DNA of 64,000 nt, taken from the NCBI GenBank assembly GCA_026168455.1, contig CM047431.1, forward strand, positions 50,652,029 through 50,716,028. Direction: 5' to 3'. The number at the start of each line of letters is the position of its first letter. Positions within the stretch are counted from its first letter, which is position 1. This DNA is from Theocolax elegans (taxonomy: Eukaryota; Arthropoda; Insecta; Hymenoptera; Cerocephalidae). Shown here piece by piece: positions 35,973-47,747 of the stretch. The translations under genes and the position numbers were made by a program. The notes beneath the pieces are model-generated. The model had not been told where the DNA came from and made no database searches. It saw only the letters and a program-made list of their open reading frames with translations.

Positions 35973-38900
35973 GTACCCCCTCACTTTATTTCAATTTATC
36001 ATTTGTCTTTTTTTTCTCTTTCATTCTACTAAATGGCAATACGATACTCGTCGATATTAAGTATTACATTGACATTCATACAGAAATATGAAGAAAGTGG
36101 TGATACGTTTAAATCACGTGTTTTTAAAAAATGTCTGTATGGGATGTGTCTCTCTGTATGTATACGTATACCACTCTATTTATATAGTCTTCGTTCCTTC
36201 TTCCGAATTCGGGAAACAATTAATTTTTTATTCTATCGAAGCGCTTTCGATTTATAGCTAATTTTTTATTTTTTAATAAATGAAGTTCGAAATTTTGTAA
36301 CGTTGCGCATGTTATTTTCAAATGATATTTTTAATTAGATGGTCGATACATGTTGAAATTCAATTGGAATATAAACCTTTGGAATCGCTACTAATTCTTT
36401 AATATTGAATTGTTCATCCGAAATTGTTATTGTTATTCCGAAGCATATTTACAACCAATTCAACATAACCATAGAGAATATATTTGCTGCATTCGAAATT
36501 CATTAACGTATTATTTTGAACAAAAATTTCGATGAGAATATTACACGATACTGAAGTCAACAAACATCGGATAAATTTTACAACGGATTTCAACCAACGA
36601 AATTTTAAATTGCGTTTCATCAGTGTGTTAATTAAATCAATAATTAAATAAATACATTAAACAATTTAATAATAAAGCATAATTAAAATTGAAATCTATT
36701 TGACTTGTGCTCTGGTCGTTAACTTCAATATCATGAAAATTATCAATTATTATAAGTCCGTTATCGAGAGTGTAAAATAAGTTTTTTTTTGTTATTTACT
36801 AAATTTTCTGTGACCCTTAGCGTGAACATTTCGATTTTAATATCGAAATAATATTAAAAAACAAACAATCGCATGTATACGGTATAAACGTCAAATAGAA
36901 AATTTTAATTAAAATTCAAATTCAAATTCAAAACTTTGCGCTCTCTCGCGTATATGCCATTCGATCATGATCGGATTGAATGCAAATAGATTTAGTTTAT
37001 TTTGAATCTTTATTTAATGTTACTGTAAAAAGTTCATTTGAAATATAAAATATATTTCGTAACTCGTATGCGTTATTTTACAAATAATATTTCGCAGTAG
37101 AAGGTATAATCGCGATTAAAGAAACGAGAGTACTTGATTAAACGTAAAAGACGGAACGATCGCTCGGAGATTAATTTTAAATCTGATTGGCCAATTAGTT
37201 TCCCCTCGTAAATTTGTCGAGTAAAATACCGAGAAAATATACAAATCTATATATTTAGAGATATCCATATGTAAGTAATATACATATACACACATTTCAA
37301 TGTATAAATTTAATACAATTAATTTGCAGTTTCGAAGCCGCGGTATCTCCGATATCCACGATAGTACATAATACCTATAGAAAAAGAACATAATTAAAAT
37401 ATTTCGATTGAATTATTAATTAGACAATTAAATTCATCTTCATTGCGTAATATATTATATGTTAATAAAAATGACCATAGACTTAACATCACAAGAGTAT
37501 CTCCAATCCAAAAATTCTTTTAAAAAAATATACTTAAAAGATAAGTAAAATTTTGTTGTTTACTATGTAAACCACGTAATATGCATATAAATTGTAAACC
37601 ATAGTCATTGTTTTATTTTAAGATTGTCATTTATTGTTAATGACTATATACGCTCATTTTTAATACAATATTTTTATTTCGTTAAGTAGGTGATATATTA
37701 AGGTACCGATATTATTTATTTATTATTATCCTGAATATCGGTACCTTAACATAATACGATATTTTTATTCAGCGTACGAGATAATCCATAATATAAATAT
37801 CAATACAAATTTGTAATTTCATATTCACAGTATTATATATAGTTAAAGGAATCAGGAACAAAAGAATAAAAATGAAACATTATACGAGTACAAGAATCAC
37901 CCTAATCACTTCGTCATGTGCAATGTGTCAAGTGCATGTATTATATATATAAATAACACGCAATAGTAGATGGACATAGTACCACGGATTTGTATATTAT
38001 CTATACATATAGACACTTTCTTTATATTCCACAATCACTTACTATTTTCGGAACGACTGAAAATCTCGTTTTTATCGTTACTCCTATTTACTCGTATGAA
38101 TATTCTTCGTTCTTGGTAAAATTGCAAATTCCTATGTTATGGAGATTCCTCGAGAGTAGTTCGAGTTCACGGGGGATAGTATATATAATAGCAGTCTCGA
38201 GTCGTCGGAATGTTTTTCTCTCGAGTAAATCCTCCAGCGAAAATATTTACCCTGCGGTGTACGAAGATTTTTAAAAGAAAGTATATATATATGTATCAAA
38301 GAACACGGTTCCATGGAGTTATTTATCGCGTTTATGAGTCACGCAGCGAAAAGGAAAATAGACAATTCGCGATATGCATTGTAAACGATAAATGGAAAAA
38401 AAAAAGAAAACAGGAAAGGAATGACTAAATGAAAATACGTCGATATATCCCTGTGGAATTCGAGTTGACCTTCTCCTCCAGCTAGACTTGGCACAATTTT
38501 AATTTAATTATTATCTTTTATTTCGATCTCGCTATAAATACATGTACGTACGTATACAAAGACACAGTCATTTTAATCAGATAGCGCAGTTGAATATATA
38601 AAAATCAAACAATCGTAAAATGTATCTAGGTTGTATTACTGAACCTAAATAACTTTATGAATTTTTTAAGCAGTTTTCCTACGTGTGCGCGCACACACGT
38701 ACATGCGCATATACACATCCATATACGTACGGTCTCTAGTGGCAGTATATTCAGGTAGATTAAAATTTTAAGATAGGAAATTACTACTTTTACCAGGAAA
38801 ACCGTATATAGTTATACTTTACTTTTCGGAATCCACCTTTCGCTCCCTGAGAATTTATTTAATATTAATTATTATTATTACTTTTTTCCCCCTTCAATTA

Positions 38901-40727
38901 AAGTATCACGACGAACTCGCGTTAATGTAATTGCTATTCTCAATACATAGCAGCAAAATTGGAGAATAGTTACCGCGAGTGAATTTATTTCAACCTCTAA
39001 TTAATAACTCAATTGTTCAAAGTGCTGAATTTATGAAAAGTTATATAGATTTTCACGCGTCGAAGAAGCTAATGTATTACTTCTTAACGGTCTTTCATAT
39101 TACTTTTCTACCGATGGGTATCTTGCATTTGCTTATTCTGTGCGTATAATAAGCGTGAACTTTGGGAAATTTTCAACTGCAGAACGTCTCCGCGGTTGGG
39201 ACATGTATATAGTTTTAGTAAAACTGTGTGCGCGCGTTTATGTGGCCACGTTTACAGCCTTATCTTTTACGTGGTTTTAAAACTGATTACTTTTGTTACT
39301 TTCGAGGGAAGTAGTAATAGTCGAAAATGGTCAGCCTTTTGTGTGTGTGTGTATATATATATATATACGTTTTTTAGGAATTTTTATATATATATGTTTA
39401 CTCGACTTATAAGAATAATTTTTAATATTCTTCGTTTTTATTTAAAGTTTATCATGTGGTAAATGTGCCATTTGCTATACGGGTGTGCGTATTTCTACGC
39501 ATTTTTTAAATATACTTTATAGATGCAACTTGACATAAAATAATTCACAAAAAATTGACGTTACAAATACTATTAATGTGCAGTATAGTAATAATTTATT
39601 AAAAAAAAATTACAAATTTAATTAATTTATGATGATGATTATTAATTACAATATTATATAACAATGTTAAAAGCAATCAAACAATTAAAATTAAATTAAA
39701 TTAAAAACAATTCCTGGTGTTTACAAAAAATACTACACTCTATGAAAGATTGTGTATTATATATAAAGTATTATATTTTGTAGCAAAGGTTTTTATTATA
39801 TCTTATAGTAATTATTAAAATGTACAAGTATAATTAATGTTATACGATATTAAAAGTATTATGTCCTAACATTAATGTACAATATAGTTATTTTTAATAG
39901 AACATACTGCTTCGTAACGTAATAAAAGTAAATGATTAAAATATTAATTATTTATCGATGAAGGTACACGGAAATATTTTTCTTATAAAAATGAAACGGA
40001 CTAAATGTTCATAATATTTGTAGGATAATCAGTAGTAACTTTTAGTGTGTTATCACGGTAATAAAATTATCTCGATTTACCGTAATAGCATTTTTATAAG
40101 AAAATTATGTCCACGAAATATGTACTGTACAAAATGCGGATTTTACAATCAGCAGGATTCTATAAATTTATCGATACTAAAAACATTTTTTACATAAAAA
40201 TAATAACAAGATCACTTATTTTCTTTTTATATACTTACTGCGAGTATAAATTTTGAAGAAAAAATCAATATTACTTGTAAAAAATTTTAAAGATAATTAC
40301 TTGGATGATATTAATCCGCAGGAATTTCCGAATGATATGATAATAAACATTGAACGATGTAATATATTGACGATTGTGACGTTTCGTGTAAAATTTGTTT
40401 GAATTTTTGAACAGCAATAAATTTTAATCCGAGGGTGTGGAATTTAATCGGACTCGTGTAGTATACTATATAATTACCAAATTTTAGTAAAATTTATACA
40501 GATTTGAATATAACGAGGCAATTAACCACGTGATCATTAAGTGTTGATTTTGCTAAAATATATAATACATCATTACTATTACATGATAACATTCAGAAGT
40601 GCAATTCGCCGTCTCAAAATTCAAACAAATCGTTCGGATGACAGCCTTTTAAAGAAATTCTTAATGAGGAAACGAATTCCGATTTGTGTGATGCCTTTGA
40701 AATTAACAGTAATTCCGGTGTAAATTA
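35973..40727. other. AT-rich stretch, presumed intron; no further exon seen
   Basis: I searched by eye for a continuation of the KChIP-like protein and found none. Sequence is AT-rich with TA-type microsatellites (for example 39343-39366). A perfect 16-bp stem hairpin at 37698-37749 is listed separately. Short open frames here have no resemblance to known families. Confidence 0.45.
37698..37749. repeat. Hairpin with perfect 16-bp stem
   Basis: TTAAGGTACCGATATT (37698-37713) and its exact inverse (37734-37749) enclose a 20-nt AT-rich loop. The stem alone is too short for a typical miRNA precursor and the flanks do not extend the pairing. Similar sequences, AATATTTTTATTTCG and GATATTTTTATTCAG, flank it on either side as direct repeats, so it may be a tiny inserted foldback. 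Confidence 0.7.
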
Positions 40728-42170
40728 CACGGAGAGAAATTTTGAATTAAAAATTACAAAATATTTAGTAACAATTACAATAGTGTCTAGTAAATAAATC
40801 ACAGACTGACAAACTAAGAAAAATTACTACATTTTATATTAAAATTTAGAAAAGTTATATCACTGAGAAAAAGAATTACTTGTATTTAAGTCACCATTCA
40901 TTTGAACGATAAAAATTGATGAATATTTGTTACAATATATGATTCAGTAGATGTTACATTTTTGTGCTTAACAGTAACAAATTTTCTCCTTTACATGAAG
41001 TTCTTGAAAAATTTGTATCAAATGAACGTGTGCTTAATAGTTAATGAATAGAATTTTTTAATATGCTGACGCCGCGACCGTAAAACGTTCCTGTGCGCAT
41101 GCGCGATTGCAGACGCGCGTCAAAATATTCAACGGTGTTACCGACCGCTCAACTAAAAAAAACGTCACTCTAATCTAACCTAATACAGAAATTTATCGGT
41201 CTTGCTGAGTTAACGTCTAATGACTCTAAGAACTCCAAGCTGCTCGCTCAAAAAGGCACGACAATTCGCCGCGTATCTATCTCGAGGATAGCATTGTGAA
41301 GTCCACAAGCCACCAAACATAAAACAGAAGGAAAAAGGAAAAAAATTTAAATAGGATACTAATTACGAAATTAATGTTATTTAACCATAAAAAAGAAATA
41401 ATTTTTAAGTCTATGTGTTTCGTCTTAGGACTGTCTACCAGATCTCATCAGTGGGGTGCAGACAGTTCCTGCCCCAGACACACAAGACCATATAACGGGA
41501 TCAAAATAATGATAAACATAAAATGTAGCAAATTACTTAATTAATTTATCGTAAAAACAAACTAAAAAGGGGGGGGGGATGGTGGGGCCCCTCCGTCGCT
41601 CCAACCAGTGAGGTACGTCCAGCCCGGAAGATTGTTTATATGTCCCCGTCGTGGATGAAATCCACGGCGGGAGGCATATCTCCAATCCCGTTACCTCTCC
41701 TTAAGAAGGAAGAATCGCGTGGGAGGTGAAAGTGCATTGCTAAAGTTAGCATTTTCGCACAATGATAAAAAGATGAATTTACAGAACGTTTAGAGAAAGC
41801 AGAAGTAAGCAGAAGCTTACGTTAAGTAGGAAAAAGCACTAGGCTGAAAAAACCTACTTTCGTAAAAACAAAAGAACGGGGCCTATATAAGTACACATAA
41901 GGTGGAAATTCTGATTGTGGATGGAATAGCGCCCCCTAACATCAGAGTGTGTAGTATGGACACGATCTTAAAACAAAGTCCTCTTAGTATTCAAGAATAT
42001 AATTTTTTTCACTCAGATAAAATTATATAGTAATTTTATATAGTAAATTTTATTATAATTCTTACTAATTGTAATTTTTACTATAAACTATAGTAATTTC
42101 CCTAATTTGTCAGTCTGTGATTCATTTACTAAACACTATTGTAATTATTAATATAAACTTTTTCTCAGTG
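40728..42170. mobile_element. MITE of the 31117 family, split by an inserted element
   Basis: The left part (40728-40860, beginning CACGGAGAGAAATTTT) and right part (about 42013-42170, ending CTTTTTCTCAGTG) together match the inverted sequence of the element at 31117-31391. Shared motifs are ACAGACTGACAAACTAAG on the left and AATTTGTCAGTCTGTGATTC on the right. About 1.15 kb of unrelated sequence separates them. The right part recurs at about 44336-44494 because of the later tandem duplication. Confidence 0.65.
40861..42012. mobile_element. Inserted sequence of about 1.15 kb, mixed GC content, no ORF
   Basis: Inserted in the MITE above. It starts CACTGAGAAAAAGAATTACT and ends near ATAATTTTTTTCACTCAGAT, ends that are roughly inverse to each other. 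The interior is GC-richer than the surroundings (a run of ten G near 41569-41578, a hairpin around GTGGATGAAATCCAC at about 41651, and ATAGCGCCCCCTAAC at about 41926). I see no transposase frame, RNA polymerase III boxes or known RNA. It may be a non-autonomous transposon or a retroelement remnant. Confidence 0.4.
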
Positions 42171-43234
42171 TACATATATGCGTTACGCTTTTTCTCGGCG
42201 ATAAAATGCCGAGTCGATACAACCAACCAAATATATTATAGCAAACGCGCATTATTATATATTTGGTTAACTTCTAAATACTTAGATTCCTACTATGGAG
42301 GAAGATTAATATCTTACATAATAGAACAAAATGTATAAGATTATTTAAAAAACTTTCCGAGATATTTTTTAGTTAATTAAAATTGTGGCAAAGTCGTAGC
42401 TAATGAGCAAAAACCACAAATTAGCTAGGTTTACGCCGTCAAAATTACTTAACTTATAATAAAAAAAATTATTAATTTTCAGACATCTCACATAAATCCA
42501 AATTCGCTTCCTCTCTACCGATTTCTTAAAAAAATCATACGACGAATTATCACGCGGGTCGAGTTATCCCATCATCTTTGACAAAACGAATTAAAAAAAT
42601 TATCATCACGAATTTTCGGAAAGAAAAAAAAAGAAGAATTGATTGACCCGATCCGGATAAAGAATATACGTATGTATAAGTGTGCGTATATACATATATA
42701 CGGATAGACACATAAAATTACAGACCGCGAGGGATCTCCGCAAATTGAGCACTTAGTTTATGTATACCCTATCCTGAAAATACCTTTAGAGGAAGCCACG
42801 AGTACGCTAATTACATTCAAAACATTCCCTCCAGACCTCGACGTTTATCGCGCGCGTTCAGCGTCGTTCCTACCCGCCCCCTCCTCCTTCCCTAACAAGA
42901 CGGGACGACTAGTAGAAAGAAGCGGAAAGAAAAACAACAAAATTTGACGTCGGGGAAATTACACCATGCGGCGATCAAAAGTAAAATGATGATATTCAAA
43001 AAATGATTGGATCTCGTTATATAGTCATCTTTGATATATATACGTACATGTTAAAGGAGGGTGGAAATATAGCGAGTGTATAACATACGCGTCATAGGTA
43101 TATTATACATAAACCATCGTTTTTAATCGTTTGCTTTTTTTATTTAAAAAGCTAGACTATATACGATCGTGACGTTTCTAGAAAAGAAAAAGAATATTTT
43201 AAATATATCAAATTATATTGGGAAATTCGTTATA
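40912..43234. repeat. Tandem duplication C, copy 1 (about 2.32 kb)
   Basis: This segment recurs at 43235-45557 (offset 2323). The junction sequences ATAAAAATTGATGAAT (start), ATAAAAATTGATGAAT (between copies) and ATAAAAAATGATAAAT (end) share about 10 bp of microhomology. Copy 1 has a 28-bp piece that copy 2 lacks (near 42190-42217), which contains CTCGGC-GATAAAAT-GCCGAG, a small hairpin. No gene in the unit. Confidence 0.9.
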
Positions 43235-45557
43235 AAAATTGATGAATATTTGTTACAATATATGATTCAGTAGATGTTACATTTTTGTGCTTAACAGTAA
43301 CAAATTTTCTCCTTTACATGAAGTTCTTGAAAAATTTGTATCAAATGAACGTGTGCTTAATAGTTAATGAATAGAATTTTTTAATATGCTGACGCCGCGA
43401 CCGTAAAACGTTCCTGTGCGCATGCGCGATTGCAGACGCGCGTCAAAATATTCAACGGTGTTACCGACCGCTCAACTAAAAAAAACGTCACTCTAATCTA
43501 ACCTAATACAGAAATTTATCGGTCTTGCTGAGTTAACGTCTAATGACTCTAAGAACTCCAAGCTGCTCGCTCAAAAAGGCACGACAATTCGCCGCGTATC
43601 TATCTCGAGGATAGCATTGTGAAGTCCACAAGCCACCAAACATAAAACAGAAGGAAAAGGAAAAAATTTAAATAGGATACTAATTACGAAATTAATGTTA
43701 TTTAACCATAAAAAGAAATAATTTTTAAGTCTATGTGTTTCGTCTTAGGACTGTCTACCAGATCTCATCAGTGGGGTGCAGACAGTTCCTGCCCCAGACA
43801 CACAAGACCATATAACGGGATCAAAATAATGATAAACATAAAATGTAGCAAATTACTTAATTAATTTATCGTAAAAACAAACTAAAAAGGGGGGGGGGAT
43901 GGTGGGGCCCCTCCGTCGCCCCAACCAGTGAGGTACGTCCAGCCCGGAAGATTGTTTATATGTCCCCGTCGTGGATGAAATCCACGGCGGGAGGCATATC
44001 TCCAATCCCGTTACCTCTCCTTAAGAAGGAAGAATCGCGTGGGAGGTGAAAGTGCATTGCTAAAGTTAGCATTTTCGCACAATAATAAAAAGATGAGTTT
44101 ACAGAACGTTTAGAGAAAGCAGAAGTAAGCAGAAGCTTACGTTAAGTAGGAAAAAGCACTAGGCTGAAAAAACCTACTTTCGTAAAAACAAAAGAACGGG
44201 GCCTATATAAGTACACATAAGGTGGAAATTCTGATTGTGGATGGAATAGCGCCCCCTAACATCAGAGTGTGTAGTATGGACACGATCTTAAAACAAAGTC
44301 CTCTTAGTATTCAAGAATATAATTTTTATCACTCAGACAAAATTATATAGTAATTTTATATAGTAAATTTTATTATAATTCTTACTAATTGTAATTTTTA
44401 CTATAAACTATAGTAATTTCCCTAATTTGTCAGTCTGTGATTCATTTACTAAACACTATTGTAATTATTAATATAAACTTTTTCTCAGTGTACATATATG
44501 CGTTACGCTTTACAACCAACCAAATACATTATAGCAAACGCGCATTATTATATATTATTGGTTAACTTCTAAATACTTAGATTCCTACTATGGAGGAAGA
44601 TTAATATCTTACATAATAGTGTAATATTTTTGAGAATTCTTTAACAAAATGTATAAGATTATTTAAAAAACTTTCCGAGATATTTTTTAATTAATTAAAA
44701 TTGTGGCAAAGTCGTAGCTAATGAGCAAAATCCACAAGTTAGTTAGGTTTACGCGGTCAAAATTATTTAACTTATAATAAAAAAAATTATTAATTTTCAG
44801 ACATCTCACATAAATCCAAATTCGCTTCCTCTCTACCGATTTTTTAAAAAAATCATACGACGAATTATCACGCGGGTCGAGTTATCCCATCATCTTTGAC
44901 AAAACGAATTAAAAAAATTATCATCACGAATTTTCGGAAAGAAAAAAAAGATGAATTGATTGACCCGATCCGGATAAAGAATATACGTATGTATAAGTGT
45001 GCGTATATACATATATACGGATAGACACATAAAATTACAGACCGCGAGGGATCTCCGCAAATTGAGCACTTAGTTTATGTATACCCTATCCTGAAAATAC
45101 CTTTAGAGGAAGCCACGAGTACGCTAATTACATTCAAAACATTCCCTCCAGACCTCGACGTTTATCGCGCGCGTTCAGCGTCGTTCCTACCCGCCCCCCT
45201 CCTCCTCCTTCCCTAACAAGACGGAACGACTAGTAGAAAGAAGCGGAAAGAAAAACAACAAAATTTGATGTCGGAGAAATTACACCATGCGGCGATCAAA
45301 AGTAAAATGATGATATTCAAAAAATGATTGGATCTCGTTATATAGTCATCTTTGATATATATACGTACATGTTAAAGGAGGGTGGAAATATAACGAGTGT
45401 ATAACATACGTGTCATAGGTATATTATACATAAACCATCGTTTTTTAATCGTTTGCTTTTTTTATTTAAAAAGCTAGACTATATACGATCGTGACGTTTC
45501 TAGAAAAGAAAAAAATATTTTAAATATATCAAATTATATTGGGAAATTCGTTATAAA
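43235..45557. repeat. Tandem duplication C, copy 2
   Basis: Second copy of the 2.32-kb unit. Relative to copy 1 it lacks the CTCGGC hairpin piece, has about 27 extra bases near 44619-44645 (AATATTTTTGAGAATTCTTT) and a slightly longer CCTCCT run at about 45195. These real insertion/deletion differences argue that both copies exist rather than being an assembly duplicate. The copy starts inside the element inserted in the MITE, so it lacks that element's left end. Confidence 0.9.
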
Positions 45558-46032
45558 AAATGATAAATAGAAACAAGTACTTGTAAAATAAACAACGTGG
45601 AAATCCATATCTTCTTGTCCTTCTTAAACTTATAAATCTTGGAGATTACGGGTTCAATTACTTAGCGACGAGAGAGGCTGAAAATTCGTTAGAAATCAAT
45701 GAGCTGAAAATATGTGATAACGTTAACTTAACGAGCACGAGATATTATTATGTCTCGTTAAAAATAATAAAATATTACGTGCACCAGTATATATGTAGGT
45801 TCAGGTATTCAATCGCTTAATTCCGACGAAAAAGGTAATCGTGATTTTATTTTACAATCATTTTAAAATTATCGGAAGAAAACTATACACGCGTAGCTAA
45901 ATTCGTTCAACTCTTTTGTATATAAATAGCAAATAATTTATTAAATTCACTTGGTTTCGAAATCAAGTTTGATCTTTTCAACCTTATCGACAAAGTAAAA
46001 ATTTTCTAAAAATCATTAAATATGTCAGTATA
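45558..46032. other. AT-rich spacer, nothing recognised
   Basis: About 475 bp of AT-rich DNA between tandem duplication C and the 1.7-kb transposon-like element. No gene, RNA or repeat recognised. Confidence 0.4.
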
Positions 46033-46039
46033 ATTAAAG

Positions 46040-46860
46040 GGGTGGGATCCGATTTGTCGAAAGTTCATTCAAAATGGGTGCACTATTTCTAATTTCAAAA
46101 ATTGTTATTATTTAAAATCAAGAGAAATAGAAAGATCATTATTTTGAAATTAAAGCATTCTTTATAGTTTTTATATATTTGTTCCGAATTTTCGAACTTT
46201 ATGTAAAAAAATAACTTTTATAATATATATTTTATAATATATCTTTTTTAATATTTCGACGGCTCCTATTCATAAAGTCCTATACCAGAAGTCATTTCTA
46301 TATAGTCCTATCTTAAAGAAAATTTTATAAGATCCTATCTTAATTATAATTCTATAAAGTCCTATCTCAGAAGTACAATTTTATAAAGTCCTATCTCAAA
46401 AGTACAATTTTATAAAGTCCTATCTGAAAAAGTCAGTTCTATAAAGTCCTATCTCATCTCAAATTTTGAAAGCTACAAAATCATTAAACAATAAGTTTTT
46501 TAATAAAAACAATAAATTATAAAAATAATATTTACACCTTTATCTAAAAATATAAATATATATGCAGAATCGGATAATAATGCTCATGTAAAGAGTACAC
46601 TTTTACCGAATATATTATATTTCATTAACACGTTATCGTGATTTTAGAAGTATATAAAAAATATTAAAATTTGAATTTTGTATCCAGGTGGAAATTCGAG
46701 CATTTATGAAACGTTTTTTAGACAAGAAATTGGCCATTGCCATTAAAATGGCCATAAATCGTACATTAATGCCCGAAAAAACGTTTTACTTAACCAAAAA
46801 ATGTTCACTTTTCCACTAGGGTAAATATTCTGCCAATTGGATCTATTATAAATATATATC

Positions 46861-46899
<39 letters not shown>

Positions 46900-47142
46900 T
46901 ATATATTATATAAGTAGAATTATTTAAGAGGTCAACATATATAAGTAACGCATTTAAAAAGAAAATAAAAAAGTAAGACATTTAAAATGTACTTGACGAC
47001 AGAGATGGGCCTGAATCTGCCGCAACTTTTTTTAGATTCAGTTTTGAAATTTGTGATATTTGAATAAAAAATGTTACCTTTTACTTCAATGTTATGAGAA
47101 CGGCAATTTTTTAAAGAGAAACAAATATAAATAAATATAATA

Positions 47143-47177
<35 letters not shown>

Positions 47178-47740
47178 TATAATATAAATTTATATTGTCA
47201 TAATAGTTTTCAAATTATATAAATTATCAATATTATTATAATTTTATGAAGTTAAGAGAAAGTGTATTAAAAAAAAGGGGGGGGGCTTACAAAAATTGAC
47301 TTTTATGATCGAACTTTATTGAATTGCATTTGAGATAGGACTTTATAAAATTGACTTCCGAGATAGGACTTTATAATACTGACTAAATTTTTTTTTGAGA
47401 TAGGACCTTATAAAATTTTCTTTTCAGTTAGGACTTTATAGAATTATTCTTGAGTTAGGACATTTTTTAATTAATTTTTGAGATAGGACTTTATGAATAG
47501 GAGCCGTCGATTTGTCTATTAACACCTTGATAACAGACAATAATGTTGAAAATTATTGATTTACTATTTGGAATTCGAAATATTGCGCCTAATATTTCAA
47601 ATATCTGACGATTTAATTACTTTCGAAATAATGATCATTCTATTTTCTCGGTTCAAAATAACAAAAATGTTATTCTAATTTTTAAAATTCGAAATATCGC
47701 ACATATTTTGAATGAACCTTCGACAAATCGGACACCACCC
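46040..47740. mobile_element. 1.7-kb non-autonomous DNA transposon with long inverted ends and subterminal repeats
   Basis: Ends GGGTGGGATCCGATTTGTCG (left) and, read inward from the right, GGGTGGTGTCCGATTTGTCG are inverse to each other. They are flanked by ATTAAAG at 46033-46039 and 47741-47747, a likely 7-bp target-site duplication. The inverted similarity extends, with decay, over about 240 bp, down to a well-conserved inner pair CGACGGCTCCTATTCATAAA (46257-46276) and its inverse (47489-47510). Next to these lie 28-31-bp tandem units of TATAAAGTCCTATCTCA on the left (46270-46455) and the inverse on the right (47325-47495). There is no transposase frame. Subterminal repeats of this kind usually bind the transposase. 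Superfamily not determined. Confidence 0.75.
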
Positions 47741-47747
47741 ATTAAAG

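Noticed and set aside
45640..45680. GGGTTCAATTACTT resembling a tRNA T-arm
   Set aside because: No matching acceptor stem, D-arm or A box within tRNA distance.
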